Shown one piece after another: positions 17,584 to 26,455 of a stretch of DNA of 64,000 nucleotides. The notes under the pieces were generated by a model, which saw only the letters and a list, made by a program, of their open reading frames with translations, was not told the origin of the DNA and ran no database searches. The position numbers and the translations under genes were made by a program. Source of the DNA: Comamonas testosteroni ATCC 11996 (GTDB lineage: Bacteria > Pseudomonadota > Gammaproteobacteria > Burkholderiales > Burkholderiaceae_C); contig NZ_AHIL01000002.1 in NCBI RefSeq assembly GCF_000241525.1, positions 1-64,000 on the forward strand, in the 5' to 3' direction. Every line of letters begins with the position of its first letter. Position 1 is the stretch's first letter.

Positions 17584-19509
17584 ATGAGTGCATCCGGCCT
17601 GCTGGCCCAGTTGCTCAACGGACTGGCCAGCGCATCGTCGCTGTTTCTGGTTTCGGTCGGGCTGTCGCTGATCTTCGGTGTCACCCGCACCATCAACTTC
17701 GCCCATGGCTCGTTCTACATGCTGGGCGCCTTCATCGCCTACAGCAGCGTGGACCTGCTCTCGCCCCATATTGGTTTCTGGCCCGCGCTGCTGCTGGCTC
17801 CGCTGGCCTGCGGCGCACTGGGGGCGCTGACCGAGACACTGCTTCTGCGCCGCATCTACAAGGCGCCCGAGCTGTTCCAACTGCTGGCCACGTTTGCGCT
17901 GGTGCTGGTCATCAAGGATGCGGCGCTGTGGCTGTGGGGCCCCGAGGAACTGTTCGGCCCGCGTGCCGCAGGGCTTGAAGGCTCGGTGGAGATTCTGGGC
18001 CGCCAGTTCCCCACTTACGATATTTTCCTGATAGCGGTCGGTCCCTGCGTGCTCCTGGGTCTGACGCTTTTGTTGACCAGGACCCGCTTTGGCACCCTGG
18101 TGCGTGCCGCCACACAGGACCGCGAAATGGTGGGTGCCCTGGGCGTCAACCAGGCCTGGCTGTTCACCGCCGTCTTCGCACTGGGCACGCTGCTGGCAGG
18201 CCTTGGCGGCGCGCTGCAGCTGCCGCGTGAGCCCGCCAGTCTGGAGATGGACATGCTCACCATTGGCGCCGCGTTTGTGGTGGTCGTGGTCGGCGGCATG
18301 GGCAGCATACCGGGGGCCTTCATTGCCGCGTTGCTGGTGGCGGAGCTCAAGGCCGTCTGCGTCTGGCTGGGCGTGCAGGAGATCGCGGGTCTTGAGCTGT
18401 CGTTCTCCAAGCTCACGCTGGTGGTGGAGTTCCTGGTCATGGCCGTGGTGCTGATCTGGCGACCCTGGGGCCTGTTGGGCAAGCCACAGGCGCTGGCACG
18501 CAGCGCTGGCGAGCCCGAGCAACCTCTGCACCGCACAGGCCGTGGCGCATCGGCCGCCTGGCTGTGCCTGCTGACCCTTCTGGTGCTGCTGCCGCTGATG
18601 GCCAGCAGCGCCGAAGGCGGCAGCTACGCCACCGTGCTGCTGGCCGACATCTTTGTCGCCGCACTGTTCGCGAGCAGTCTGCACTTCATACTCGGGCCCG
18701 GCGGCATGCACTCCTTCGGTCATGCGGCCTACTTTGGCCTCGGTGCCTACGGTGCGGCACTGCTGGTGCGTACGCTGAATCTGCCCATGGAAGCCGCACT
18801 GCTGCTCGGCCCCCTGGCCGCCGCTGCGGGCGCCCTGCTCTATGGCTGGTTCTGCGTGCGGCTGTCAGGCGTCTACCTGACCATGCTGACGCTGGCGTTT
18901 GCGCAGATCAGCTGGGCCATCGTCTTTCAGTGGGATGACTTCACGGGCGGCAGCAACGGCCTGACTGGCGTATGGCCCCCCGAATGGGCATCACAGGGTC
19001 CGGCGTTCTACTGGCTGGCTCTGGGCATCTGCGCACTAGGCATCTATCTGCTGCGCCGCCTGCTGTTTTCGCCGCTGGGCTACGCGCTGCGCGCATCGCG
19101 CGACTCGGCTCTGCGGGCCGATGCGATCGGCATCGACGTGCGCCGCATTCAGTGGACGGCGTTCGTGATCGCCGGGCTGTTTGCCGGTCTGGCCGGAGCG
19201 CTGTTTGCCTTCAGCAAGGGCGGCGTGGCACCCGACGCCATGTCGGTCACCAAATCGGTGGATGCACTGGTCATGGTGCTGCTGGGCGGCGTGCAGACGC
19301 TGGCCGGCCCCATGGTGGGCGCAGCAGCCTTTACCTGGCTGCACGACACCGTGGCGCGCAACACCGAATACTGGCGCGCGCTGATGGGGGCGACCATGCT
19401 GATTCTGGTGCTGCTGGCACCGCAGGGCATTGCAGGCTATGCGCAACTGCTGTGGTCGCGCACATGTGGCAAGGTATGCGGCAAGGACAAAGCAGGAGCC
19501 AGGACATGA
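17584..19509 (+). CDS. Fused LivH-LivM-type ABC permease
   Basis: This 641-residue protein joins both permease halves of a branched-chain-amino-acid-type importer. The LivH half is about residues 1-292 (FGVTRTINFAHGSFYMLGAF near the start). A hydrophilic linker covers about 293-325. The LivM half follows, with GPGGMHSFGHAAYFGLGAYG and the ATPase-contact loop RDSALRADAIGIDVRRI. The ATG at 17584 has AGGAG nine bases upstream. The stop overlaps the next gene by ATGA. Separate livH and livM genes are the common arrangement, so this is a true fusion with no frameshift visible. Confidence 0.9.
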   Translation: MSASGLLAQLLNGLASASSLFLVSVGLSLIFGVTRTINFAHGSFYMLGAFIAYSSVDLLSPHIGFWPALLLAPLACGALGALTETLLLRRIYKAPELFQLLATFALVLVIKDAALWLWGPEELFGPRAAGLEGSVEILGRQFPTYDIFLIAVGPCVLLGLTLLLTRTRFGTLVRAATQDREMVGALGVNQAWLFTAVFALGTLLAGLGGALQLPREPASLEMDMLTIGAAFVVVVVGGMGSIPGAFIAALLVAELKAVCVWLGVQEIAGLELSFSKLTLVVEFLVMAVVLIWRPWGLLGKPQALARSAGEPEQPLHRTGRGASAAWLCLLTLLVLLPLMASSAEGGSYATVLLADIFVAALFASSLHFILGPGGMHSFGHAAYFGLGAYGAALLVRTLNLPMEAALLLGPLAAAAGALLYGWFCVRLSGVYLTMLTLAFAQISWAIVFQWDDFTGGSNGLTGVWPPEWASQGPAFYWLALGICALGIYLLRRLLFSPLGYALRASRDSALRADAIGIDVRRIQWTAFVIAGLFAGLAGALFAFSKGGVAPDAMSVTKSVDALVMVLLGGVQTLAGPMVGAAAFTWLHDTVARNTEYWRALMGATMLILVLLAPQGIAGYAQLLWSRTCGKVCGKDKAGART

Positions 19510-20267
19510 ACCTGCTGCAAGTACAGAACCTCAGCAAGGCCTTTGGCGGCGTGAAAGCCGTGCAACAGGTTTCATTCGACCTGCAGGCGGGCGAGCTGCT
19601 GGCCCTGATCGGCCCCAACGGCGCGGGCAAGAGCACTACCTTCAACATGGTCGGCGGCCAGTTAGCGCCCGATAGCGGCCAGGTGCTGCTGAACGGCCAG
19701 CCCATCACGGGCCTGCCGCCACGCGCCATCTGGCGCAAGGGTGTGGGACGCACCTTTCAGATTGCACAGACTTTTGCCTCGCTCAGCGTGGCGGAAAACG
19801 TGCAGATGGCTCTGCTGTCGGCCGATTGCAGGATCTTCAGCTGGTGGCCGCGTGCCGCCAGCCACCGCCGTGCCGACGCACTGGCCCTGCTGGAGCAGGT
19901 GGGCATGGCCGCTCAGGCCGATCGCCCCTGCAGCGCTCTGGCCTATGGCGATGTGAAACGAGTGGAGCTGGCCATGGCGCTGGCCCATGACCCGCAATTG
20001 CTGCTCATGGACGAACCCACGGCCGGCATGGCCCCGGGTGAGCGTGTGGCTCTGATGCAGCTGACGCGCCGGATTGCGCAGCAACGCCGCATGGGCGTGC
20101 TGTTTACCGAGCACAGCATGGATGTGGTTTTCGGTCAGGCGGACCGTGTGGCCGTGCTGGTGCGCGGCCAGTTGCTGGCCGAAGGTACGCCGCAAGCCAT
20201 TCGCGACGACGCGCGCGTGCAGCAGGCCTACCTCGGTACCGGCCTTGTTCTTGAAAAACAGCAATGA
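19506..20267 (+). CDS. livG: LivG-type ABC transporter ATP-binding protein
   Basis: This 253-residue cytoplasmic ATPase has Walker A GPNGAGKST (about residue 36), Walker B LLLMDEPTAGMAP and the H-loop TEHSMDVVF. The signature is the LivG-style ALAYGDVKRVELA rather than LSGGQ. Its ATG overlaps the permease stop and its own stop overlaps the livF start, so translation is probably coupled. The symbol marks the family only; the substrate is unknown. Confidence 0.9.
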   Translation: MNLLQVQNLSKAFGGVKAVQQVSFDLQAGELLALIGPNGAGKSTTFNMVGGQLAPDSGQVLLNGQPITGLPPRAIWRKGVGRTFQIAQTFASLSVAENVQMALLSADCRIFSWWPRAASHRRADALALLEQVGMAAQADRPCSALAYGDVKRVELAMALAHDPQLLLMDEPTAGMAPGERVALMQLTRRIAQQRRMGVLFTEHSMDVVFGQADRVAVLVRGQLLAEGTPQAIRDDARVQQAYLGTGLVLEKQQ

Positions 20268-21034
20268 ATCAAATGCATAGCAACCAGCACTTGATGGATA
20301 AGGGCAAGAGCCCCAAATTGCTTGAAGTCCAGAACCTCAACGCCTGGTATGGCGCGGCCCATATCCTGCATGAGGTATCGCTGAACGTGGGGCGCGGCGA
20401 GGTCGTGGCACTGATGGGGCGCAATGGCGCAGGCAAGTCCACCACGCTCAAAAGCATTGCCGCCCTGGTGCCGCGCCGCGAGGGCAGTATCCGCTTCATG
20501 GGCGAGGCGCTGGAGAAAAAGGCCTCGCACCAGATCGCACAGCGCGGCCTGGGCTATGTGCCCGAGGACCGCCGCATCTTTACCGAACTGACAGTGCTGG
20601 AAAACCTTGAGGTCGGCAAGCAAAAGCCACGCCGCTGGCCCGACGGCCAGGCCGTGCCGCACTGGACACCCGAAAAGCTGTTTGCGCTTTTCCCCAACCT
20701 GGGCGAGATGCCCGAGCGCCTTGGCGGGCGCATGAGCGGTGGCGAGCAGCAGATGCTGAGCGTGGCCCGCACGCTGATGGGCCAGCCCTGTCTGGTGCTG
20801 CTGGACGAGCCCTCCGAGGGGGTTGCTCCGCTGATCGTCGAGCAGATGGCGCGCACGATTCTGGAGCTGAAGGCACAGGGCATTGGCATCTTGCTCAGCG
20901 AGCAGAACCTGCCGTTTGCCGAGGTCGTGGCCGACCGGGCCTATGTGCTGGAAAAAGGTCAGATCGTGCACGCGGCCAGCATGGCCGAGCTGGCGGGCGA
21001 CAAGGCGGCACGCCAGCAATATCTGGGCGTTTGA
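20264..21034 (+). CDS. livF: LivF-type ABC transporter ATP-binding protein
   Basis: This 256-residue ATPase has Walker A GRNGAGKST, signature MSGGEQQMLSVAR, Walker B LVLLDEPSEGVAP and the LivF-specific VPEDRRIFTELTV segment. The N-terminus has about 18 extra residues before LLEVQNLNAWYG. A later start is possible, but the ATG overlapping the livG stop fits coupling. It is the last gene of the importer operon and converges on the YiiX-like gene, with only 10 bp between stops. Confidence 0.9.
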   Translation: MNQMHSNQHLMDKGKSPKLLEVQNLNAWYGAAHILHEVSLNVGRGEVVALMGRNGAGKSTTLKSIAALVPRREGSIRFMGEALEKKASHQIAQRGLGYVPEDRRIFTELTVLENLEVGKQKPRRWPDGQAVPHWTPEKLFALFPNLGEMPERLGGRMSGGEQQMLSVARTLMGQPCLVLLDEPSEGVAPLIVEQMARTILELKAQGIGILLSEQNLPFAEVVADRAYVLEKGQIVHAASMAELAGDKAARQQYLGV

Positions 21035-21044
21035 AAGCCGAGGT

Positions 21045-21632
21045 TCAGCGCGTCGGCAGCAAGGGCGTCAGCGCGCGCAGCCGGCTGGAGCGCAACAGGC
21101 TGCTCGGCAGCAGATAACGGCCGCCCAGAATCGGCAGTTCCACCTCGGTAAATACCACCTCGAGATCCGCTCCACTTTGCAGCCAGGCCTGCCAGACCAG
21201 CGTGGTGCAATAGATGCCCTTGCCCGAGCCCAGCAGCTGAAACGGCTGGCCCTGCTGGGCCATGGCCCAGGCCACGGCCCGCTCACGTGTGCCGGGGTCG
21301 GAAGCGACCTGATACAGGCGATAGGCCTGAGCGCGCTGAGCGTCCAGAAAAAAGTCCAGCGAATCCAGCACCACTGCATCCGCCTGACCCGGGCGCTCGG
21401 ACGGCGTGGCATGCAACACCTGCCACTGACCGGGCCGCCCCACCAGCATGCCCACATGGCTGAAGTCACCATGGTCCACGGCTTGCACCAGGTGGCTGAC
21501 GTTCTCCGTCCCACGACGAAAGATCAGATCGCCGGGCGCAGCCTGCGGCGGCAATGGCGGCATTGCAAAAGCCAGGTCCACAGAGCAGGCCGACACCGCG
21601 ATCACAGCGGCCGTTGCCAGCCACAGAGGCAT
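21045..21632 (-). CDS. YiiX/YebB-like NlpC/P60-related (permuted papain fold) protein
   Basis: This 195-residue, probably exported protein has an N-terminal hydrophobic segment with a cysteine (AVSACS) and a signal-like end near AFAM. The permuted papain-type motifs are GDLIFR (35-40), the catalytic-type His59 in DFSHVGM and Cys142 in IYCTTLVW. Relatives are amidase or thioesterase-like hydrolases; the substrate is unknown. The ATG at 21632 overlaps the stop of the preceding lipoprotein gene (GTGATG junction), so the two are coupled and probably act together in the envelope. Confidence 0.78.
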   Translation of the reverse strand: MPLWLATAAVIAVSACSVDLAFAMPPLPPQAAPGDLIFRRGTENVSHLVQAVDHGDFSHVGMLVGRPGQWQVLHATPSERPGQADAVVLDSLDFFLDAQRAQAYRLYQVASDPGTRERAVAWAMAQQGQPFQLLGSGKGIYCTTLVWQAWLQSGADLEVVFTEVELPILGGRYLLPSSLLRSSRLRALTPLLPTR

Positions 21633-22060
21633 CACAGCAGCACTTTCCAGACACCTTCTTCCTGGACCAGATTGATGCGCTCGCGGCGGGTGCTGCCATC
21701 GCGATAGCTGACCAGCACCCTGAGCTTGATGACCTGCTCTTCCTCGGAAACTGTTCTTTCCACCACTTCCACCTTGGCCAGGCCGCCCTTGGAGTCGATC
21801 ATTCCCTTGGCGCCTGCCAGCATGCGGCGCAGCTTGTGCTCAAAACTCGCCAGCTGCTTCCTGGAAATATTGCGTGCCGAGATCAGGGCAATGCAGGCGT
21901 CGAAATCGCCAGCCGCCATCAGCGCGTAAAAGCGCTGGATCAGCGCATCCTGACTTTGTTCAGGGGTAGTCGTGGCACAGGCCGACAGCCCCAGAGCCAG
22001 AGGCAGCGAGAAGGAAAGATACAGACAGCAGCGGCGGGAAAGGGAGACAGAAGCAGACAC
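21632..22060 (-). CDS. Small putative lipoprotein of unknown function
   Basis: This small protein has a lipobox LGLSAC after a hydrophobic stretch. The Cys would be residue 29 if translation starts at the GTG at 22060. An upstream TTG at 22108 is open in frame but would add a cysteine-rich, unlikely leader. The mature part of about 110 residues (IQRFYALMAAGDFDACIALI, then a basic middle and a beta-rich end VSYRDGSTRRERINLV) resembles small periplasmic DUF4878/NTF2-like proteins by eye. It is coupled to the YiiX-like gene. The start is uncertain. Confidence 0.6.
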   Translation of the reverse strand: MSASVSLSRRCCLYLSFSLPLALGLSACATTTPEQSQDALIQRFYALMAAGDFDACIALISARNISRKQLASFEHKLRRMLAGAKGMIDSKGGLAKVEVVERTVSEEEQVIKLRVLVSYRDGSTRRERINLVQEEGVWKVLL

Positions 22061-22142
22061 GGACCGGGTACAGCAAAAACAAGGAAGGCCGCAGTGTAGT
22101 CGCCACAACGGCCCTGCCCTTGCCTGCAGTCAGTGCACCGGC

Positions 22143-23000
22143 TTATTCGACCACCACCGGACTGAACTCCGGTGGTGCGCCGAAATAGGCGCGCGGAGAC
22201 GGCGGCTGCGCGCCATCGATGTCCTGCACGCCGTACTGGCTGGCCAGTTCGGCCGTGTAGAACACGCCGCCGGAGCGCTTTTCCAGGCAGTCGGCATCGC
22301 CATGCAAGGCCAGCACCACCCGGCCAATGAATTGCGGCGTTTCGGCGCTGTCGAAACTGTCGCCGTACTTGTCGGGTTCGGCCGCGCAGACGCGTTGGGA
22401 GCGTTCGGTCCTGACCAGTCCAGGCCAGAGCGAAACCACGCTTACGCCGGCAGGCCTGAAATCGTGGGCCATGTCGAAGCTCATCTTGTCCGAGCCGGCT
22501 TTGCCCGCGCCATAGGCCGGCCCATGCATATAGCAGCGGCTGCCTGCCGACGAGATATTGACCACCAGGCCGCGAGCCGCGATCAGCAGCCCCGCCGCGC
22601 AATGGCTGGCCACGTAGGTGGAGCGCAGCCCCACATCGAGCAGCCCGGTCATCTCCAGCGACTTTTGCCAGAACGGGCCAGGCACGGTCAGCGGATCGGG
22701 AATCGCAATTGCACAGTTGACCAGAATGTCGAGCCGGCCATGCTCGCGGCGTACGCGCTCGAAGAGCGCCGCCACCTGGACATCATCGCCATGATCACAT
22801 GCCACGGCAATGCCGTTGCCACCGGCAGCCGTCACATCGGCGGCCGTCCTGCCCACCGTGCCGGGCAAGGGCGAGTCGCCCTCCTTCACGCTGCGCCCGG
22901 TGACATAGACGGTGGCCCCCGATGCGCCCAGCGCCAGCGCCACTCCCCGGCCCACGCCACGGCTGCCCCCCGTCACCACACATACCAAAGCCTGGTTCAT
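22143..23000 (-). CDS. Short-chain dehydrogenase/reductase (DHRS1-like)
   Basis: This 285-residue NAD(P)-dependent oxidoreductase has the cofactor motif TGGSRGVG (10-17), and the catalytic Tyr163 and Lys167 lie in AYGAGKAG with Ser150/151 in NISSAG. The NNAG motif is replaced by NCAIA. The ATG at 23000 has AAAGGA. It is the last gene of the leftward block with the CitE-like and MmgE/PrpD genes. Its substrate is probably a CoA-pathway hydroxy or oxo intermediate, by context only. Confidence 0.86.
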   Translation of the reverse strand: MNQALVCVVTGGSRGVGRGVALALGASGATVYVTGRSVKEGDSPLPGTVGRTAADVTAAGGNGIAVACDHGDDVQVAALFERVRREHGRLDILVNCAIAIPDPLTVPGPFWQKSLEMTGLLDVGLRSTYVASHCAAGLLIAARGLVVNISSAGSRCYMHGPAYGAGKAGSDKMSFDMAHDFRPAGVSVVSLWPGLVRTERSQRVCAAEPDKYGDSFDSAETPQFIGRVVLALHGDADCLEKRSGGVFYTAELASQYGVQDIDGAQPPSPRAYFGAPPEFSPVVVE

Positions 23001-23071
23001 GCTCTTTCCTTTGTGTCTTGAAGCAGCATGAATCTGGAGCAAACCACGGCGCCCGGCAACGTCCGATAAGA

Positions 23072-23944
23072 CTATGTCTTGCGATGCATGCGCTGCAGGG
23101 CCCAGGCGTGGCGGGCCAGTGTCTGCTGCGCCAGATGGAGCACGGGCGCATCCACCATGCGGCCGTCCAGAACGCAGACACCGCCGCCAGCCTCGGCCAG
23201 TGCCTGGCACAGGCGCTGCGCCTGGGTCACTGCAGCGGGGTCGGGGTCGAAGACAGCGTGCAGCGGCTGCACCTGGGCCGGGTGAATGCACAGCTTGCCG
23301 CCAAAGCCCATGCGCCGCGCGCGTGCCGCGTCCTGGGCCAGCCGCTCGGGGTTGCGTGTGTCTACTGTCACGCCGTCCACGGCCGCGCCGATGCCGGCGC
23401 GGCGCGAGGCCAGGACCAGGGCCATGCGCATGGGCAGGAGTTCTTCCTCGCCCTGCTCGCAGGCCATGCCCGCATCGACCTGGAAGTCCAGGTGGCCGAA
23501 GGCCAGGCGCACCACCTGGGGCGCGGCGGCCAGGGCGTCGGCCGCGTCCAGGCCGGCCACGCTTTCGATGAGGGGCAGCACGGCTGCCCGTGCGCCCGCA
23601 GCCTTGGCCACCGCATGCAGGGTCTGGGCACGCTCGGCCTTGGAGACCATGGCACCGGCCACGCCCTGCTCCACCAACTGCGCCAGCGCGCGCAGGTCAT
23701 CCGCATGCCAGGGCGTGCCTTCGGCGTTGATGCGCACCAGCAGGCGGGCACGGGCCGGGCCTTCCAGCGCTTCCACGGCCTGGGCCAGCATCTGGCGCGC
23801 GCCCTCCTTGTCGGCCGGTGCCACGGCGTCCTCCCAGTCGGCGATCACCATGTCGGCACCGCTGCCCATGGCCTTGCCCAGGCGCTCGGGCCGCGTGGCG
23901 GGGACGAAGAGAAAGGAAGTGGCCTGTCGCGCCAGATCGTGCAT
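23072..23944 (-). CDS. CitE-like CoA-ester lyase (HpcH/HpaI family; citramalyl- or malyl-CoA lyase type)
   Basis: This 290-residue TIM-barrel lyase cleaves or forms 3-hydroxyacyl-CoA esters such as citramalyl-CoA (to acetyl-CoA and pyruvate) or malyl-CoA. FLFVPATRPERLGKA is the family start. Arg71 (in LVRINAEG), Glu127 (in LPLIES) and Asp153 (in GHLDFQ) match CoA/Mg ligands, and GKLCIHPAQV comes late. The usual DLEDAV appears as DWEDAV. No citrate lyase alpha/gamma genes are nearby, so it is a stand-alone lyase. With the CaiB and hydratase genes of the same block, (S)-citramalyl-CoA lyase is the best guess. Confidence 0.85.
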   Translation of the reverse strand: MHDLARQATSFLFVPATRPERLGKAMGSGADMVIADWEDAVAPADKEGARQMLAQAVEALEGPARARLLVRINAEGTPWHADDLRALAQLVEQGVAGAMVSKAERAQTLHAVAKAAGARAAVLPLIESVAGLDAADALAAAPQVVRLAFGHLDFQVDAGMACEQGEEELLPMRMALVLASRRAGIGAAVDGVTVDTRNPERLAQDAARARRMGFGGKLCIHPAQVQPLHAVFDPDPAAVTQAQRLCQALAEAGGGVCVLDGRMVDAPVLHLAQQTLARHAWALQRMHRKT

Positions 23945-23966
23945 GCGTATGTCCTTGCGGGAGTGC

Positions 23967-24965
23967 TTATTCGGCCGAGACGCCTGCGGCCTTGATGACC
24001 TTGTCCCAGCGCGCTACCTCGGCCTGCAGGTGGGTGCGCAGGCCTTCCGGCGTGGCCTTGTCGGGAGTGACCAGGTCGGAGCTGAGTTCGGCGATGCGCT
24101 TTTTGACGTTCTCGTCCTTGATGGCCACGTTCAGCGCCTTGTTGATGGCCATGACCACCTCCCTTGGCGTGCCCTTGGGCGCGTACATGCCGTGCCAGAC
24201 CTTGACGTCAAAGCCCTTCAGGCCCTGCTCGTCCAGCGTCGGAATGCTGGGCAGGGACGACAGACGCTTGGGCGTGGTCACGCCGAAGACCTTGGCGCGC
24301 TGGCCGTCCTTGATCACGGGCACGGTCTGGGTGGTCTGGTCACACAGCAGGTCCACCTGGCCGCCCATGAGATCGTTCATGGCAGGGCCTGCACCCTTGT
24401 AGGGTACGGTGGTGAGCTTGACGCCCGCCTGGTGCATGAACAGCATGCCGCACAGCTGGGAGACGGCGCCGATGCCGGCATTGGCCAGCGAGACCTTGTC
24501 CTGGTTCTTCCTCACGTAGTCCAGCAGCTCGGCGAAGTTGCCGGCCGGGAAGTCCTTGCGCGACAGCAGGGTCATGGGCACGTCCAGCACCTGGCCGATG
24601 TACTCGAAGTCCTTGAGCGGGTCATAGGGCAGCTTCTTGTACAGCGCGGGTGCCGTGGCCATGCCCATGTGGTGGATGAGGATGGTGTAGCCGTCCGCCT
24701 TGGCCTTGGCTACGCGGGCCGGTGCGATGGTGCCGCCCGCTCCCACGGTGTTTTCCACCAGCACGCTCTGGCCTAGCACCTGCCCCATGGGAATGGCCAG
24801 CAGGCGCGCCACCACGTCGGTAGGTCCGCCCGCACTGTAGGGAACGACAAGGACAACCGGCTTCTCCGGCCAGGAACTGGCTTGGGCGCCGGCGCATGCC
24901 GCCAGTGCGCAGGCGGCAGCCGCTGCGTGAGCAAGGCGGCGGCGGAAAGGGCTTGTGCTTTGCAT
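23967..24965 (-). CDS. Bug-family (TctC-like) substrate-binding protein
   Basis: This 332-residue periplasmic binding protein has a signal peptide ending ACAGAQASS (about 30 residues). The motifs are LVVPYSAGGPTDVVAR, VLVENTVGAGGTI and TVPYKGAGPAMNDLMGGQV. AGGAGA lies before the ATG at 24965; an open extension upstream lacks a ribosome binding site. It lies between the MmgE/PrpD and CitE-like genes, 22 bp from the latter. The ligand is probably the acid degraded by this block, possibly itaconate, mesaconate or a tricarboxylate; that is inference. Confidence 0.92.
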   Translation of the reverse strand: MQSTSPFRRRLAHAAAAACALAACAGAQASSWPEKPVVLVVPYSAGGPTDVVARLLAIPMGQVLGQSVLVENTVGAGGTIAPARVAKAKADGYTILIHHMGMATAPALYKKLPYDPLKDFEYIGQVLDVPMTLLSRKDFPAGNFAELLDYVRKNQDKVSLANAGIGAVSQLCGMLFMHQAGVKLTTVPYKGAGPAMNDLMGGQVDLLCDQTTQTVPVIKDGQRAKVFGVTTPKRLSSLPSIPTLDEQGLKGFDVKVWHGMYAPKGTPREVVMAINKALNVAIKDENVKKRIAELSSDLVTPDKATPEGLRTHLQAEVARWDKVIKAAGVSAE

Positions 24966-25056
24966 GGTTTGTCTCCTGTGCACTTTGGTGGAAGCGGGAG
25001 GCGCTCTGGGACGGCGCCTTTCCCGTGGATCCGCCGGCCGGGGCCGGCGGGAAAAC

Positions 25057-26421
25057 TCAGTCCAGCAGGCGCTGCACGCGCGGCCATTGCGCGACCTGCC
25101 ACAGCCGCTGTACGGCCGCCTTTGCCGGTGCGTCCTGCAACACCCTGCCATAGGCGATCAGCCGCAGCGCCTTGGCCGTGATCTCCTCGCGCGACAACGT
25201 GTTGCCGGGGTCACCCTTGGGCTCTTCCACGCGGCCGTGCAGCGTGCGGCCATCGGTGGTGAGCACGGTGACCTTGCCGATCCAGCGGCGCGGGTAGGCG
25301 GCATCGACCTCGGCATCCAGAACCATCGAGACCTTCTCGCGCAGGGCCACCGTGGTGGCGGCCAGGTATTCGCTGTCGAATTCGTCGAGGCCGGCATGGC
25401 CGTAGCGCGCAGCCAGCGCCAGCACGGTTCCCATGGAGAACTTGCTCTGGTGCACGGTGCTCGGACTGACCACGGGGCCCAGTACATCGATGGCGCCCTG
25501 GTGCACATGGCAGGTGACCTGTGCCAGATCTGCGGGGGTCAGGCCATGGTCCTGCATGACCTGCAGCAACGCGTCAGCCGCCGGGTGGGTGTGGCGGCAG
25601 GAGGCATGCCATTTGAACGAGGTCTCGGCAGTGGCCCAACGCATGCCCAGACCATCCGTGAGACGCGTTGGATCGGCATCCGTTGACATGCCTGCAGCCA
25701 GTCCCTGCGGCCCCGTGAAGATGTCCTGCGCGCCCGTGAAACCGTCCTGCGCCAGGAAGGCGGCCGTCAGCCCCACCGAGGCGGCATGCGCCGTGTGCAG
25801 CTGCTTGCTGTCGGCGCCTGTGCGCAGAAACTCCCACAGCCCGGCCGACTGCGTGCCGGCCGAGCCGAAGGCATGCTGCATCTGCTCGGGCGTCAGCTTG
25901 AGCAGGCGGCCCACGGCGGCAGCCGCTGCCAGCGTGCCGGCAGTGGCCGTGGTGTGGAAGATGCGGTAGTGGCTGCGGCCCAGAAACTCGCCCACGCGGA
26001 TGCCGACCTCGTAGCCGGCCACGCAGGCGGCCATGAGCTCGGTGCCGCTGGCGCCGATGCTCTGGGCCACGGCCAGCGCGGGCGGGAAGACCACAGCGGC
26101 GGGATGGAACACCGAGCCGTTGTGCACATCGTCCTGCTCGGCCACATGCGAGGCCGCGGCATTGGCCTGGGCCGCCATCATGGGCGAGGTGGTGACGGCA
26201 CTGCCCAGAATCTCGCAAGGCCCCTGCGCCGGCCCCTGGGACAGCGCGAAGCGCGTAATGCTCTGCACGGGGCGCGCGCCCTGGCCCGCCATCACCGAAC
26301 CGAACCAGTCCACCCAAAGATCTTCGGCGCGGCGCTGCACCTCCTGCGGAATGTCCTCCCAGCACAGCGTGGCCGCGAACCGGGCCAGCGGATGAATGCT
26401 CACTTGGGTGTCGTTTTTCAT
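25057..26421 (-). CDS. MmgE/PrpD-family protein
   Basis: This 454-residue protein belongs to the family that holds 2-methylcitrate dehydratase (PrpD), cis-aconitate decarboxylase (CAD/IRG1) and iminodisuccinate epimerase. Visible features are the N-terminal helical domain, HVAEQDDVHNGSVFHPAA (about residues 100-120), an alanine-rich helix before GRLLKLT, and the basic segment FKWHASCRHTHPAADA. The start at 26421 has GGGAG. It is not beside prpB/prpC, so a methylcitrate role is unlikely. Between CaiB-type and CitE-like genes, a role on itaconate/aconitate-like acids is plausible but unproved. Confidence 0.85.
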   Translation of the reverse strand: MKNDTQVSIHPLARFAATLCWEDIPQEVQRRAEDLWVDWFGSVMAGQGARPVQSITRFALSQGPAQGPCEILGSAVTTSPMMAAQANAAASHVAEQDDVHNGSVFHPAAVVFPPALAVAQSIGASGTELMAACVAGYEVGIRVGEFLGRSHYRIFHTTATAGTLAAAAAVGRLLKLTPEQMQHAFGSAGTQSAGLWEFLRTGADSKQLHTAHAASVGLTAAFLAQDGFTGAQDIFTGPQGLAAGMSTDADPTRLTDGLGMRWATAETSFKWHASCRHTHPAADALLQVMQDHGLTPADLAQVTCHVHQGAIDVLGPVVSPSTVHQSKFSMGTVLALAARYGHAGLDEFDSEYLAATTVALREKVSMVLDAEVDAAYPRRWIGKVTVLTTDGRTLHGRVEEPKGDPGNTLSREEITAKALRLIAYGRVLQDAPAKAAVQRLWQVAQWPRVQRLLD

Positions 26422-26455
26422 GGAATCACTCCCGCGCATACGGTGCGCACAGTTC

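Noticed and set aside
25057-26421. Calling the MmgE/PrpD gene prpD (2-methylcitrate dehydratase)
   Set aside because: There is no prpB, prpC or acnD-type gene nearby, and the neighbours are CoA-transferase and CitE-like genes; only the family name is safe.
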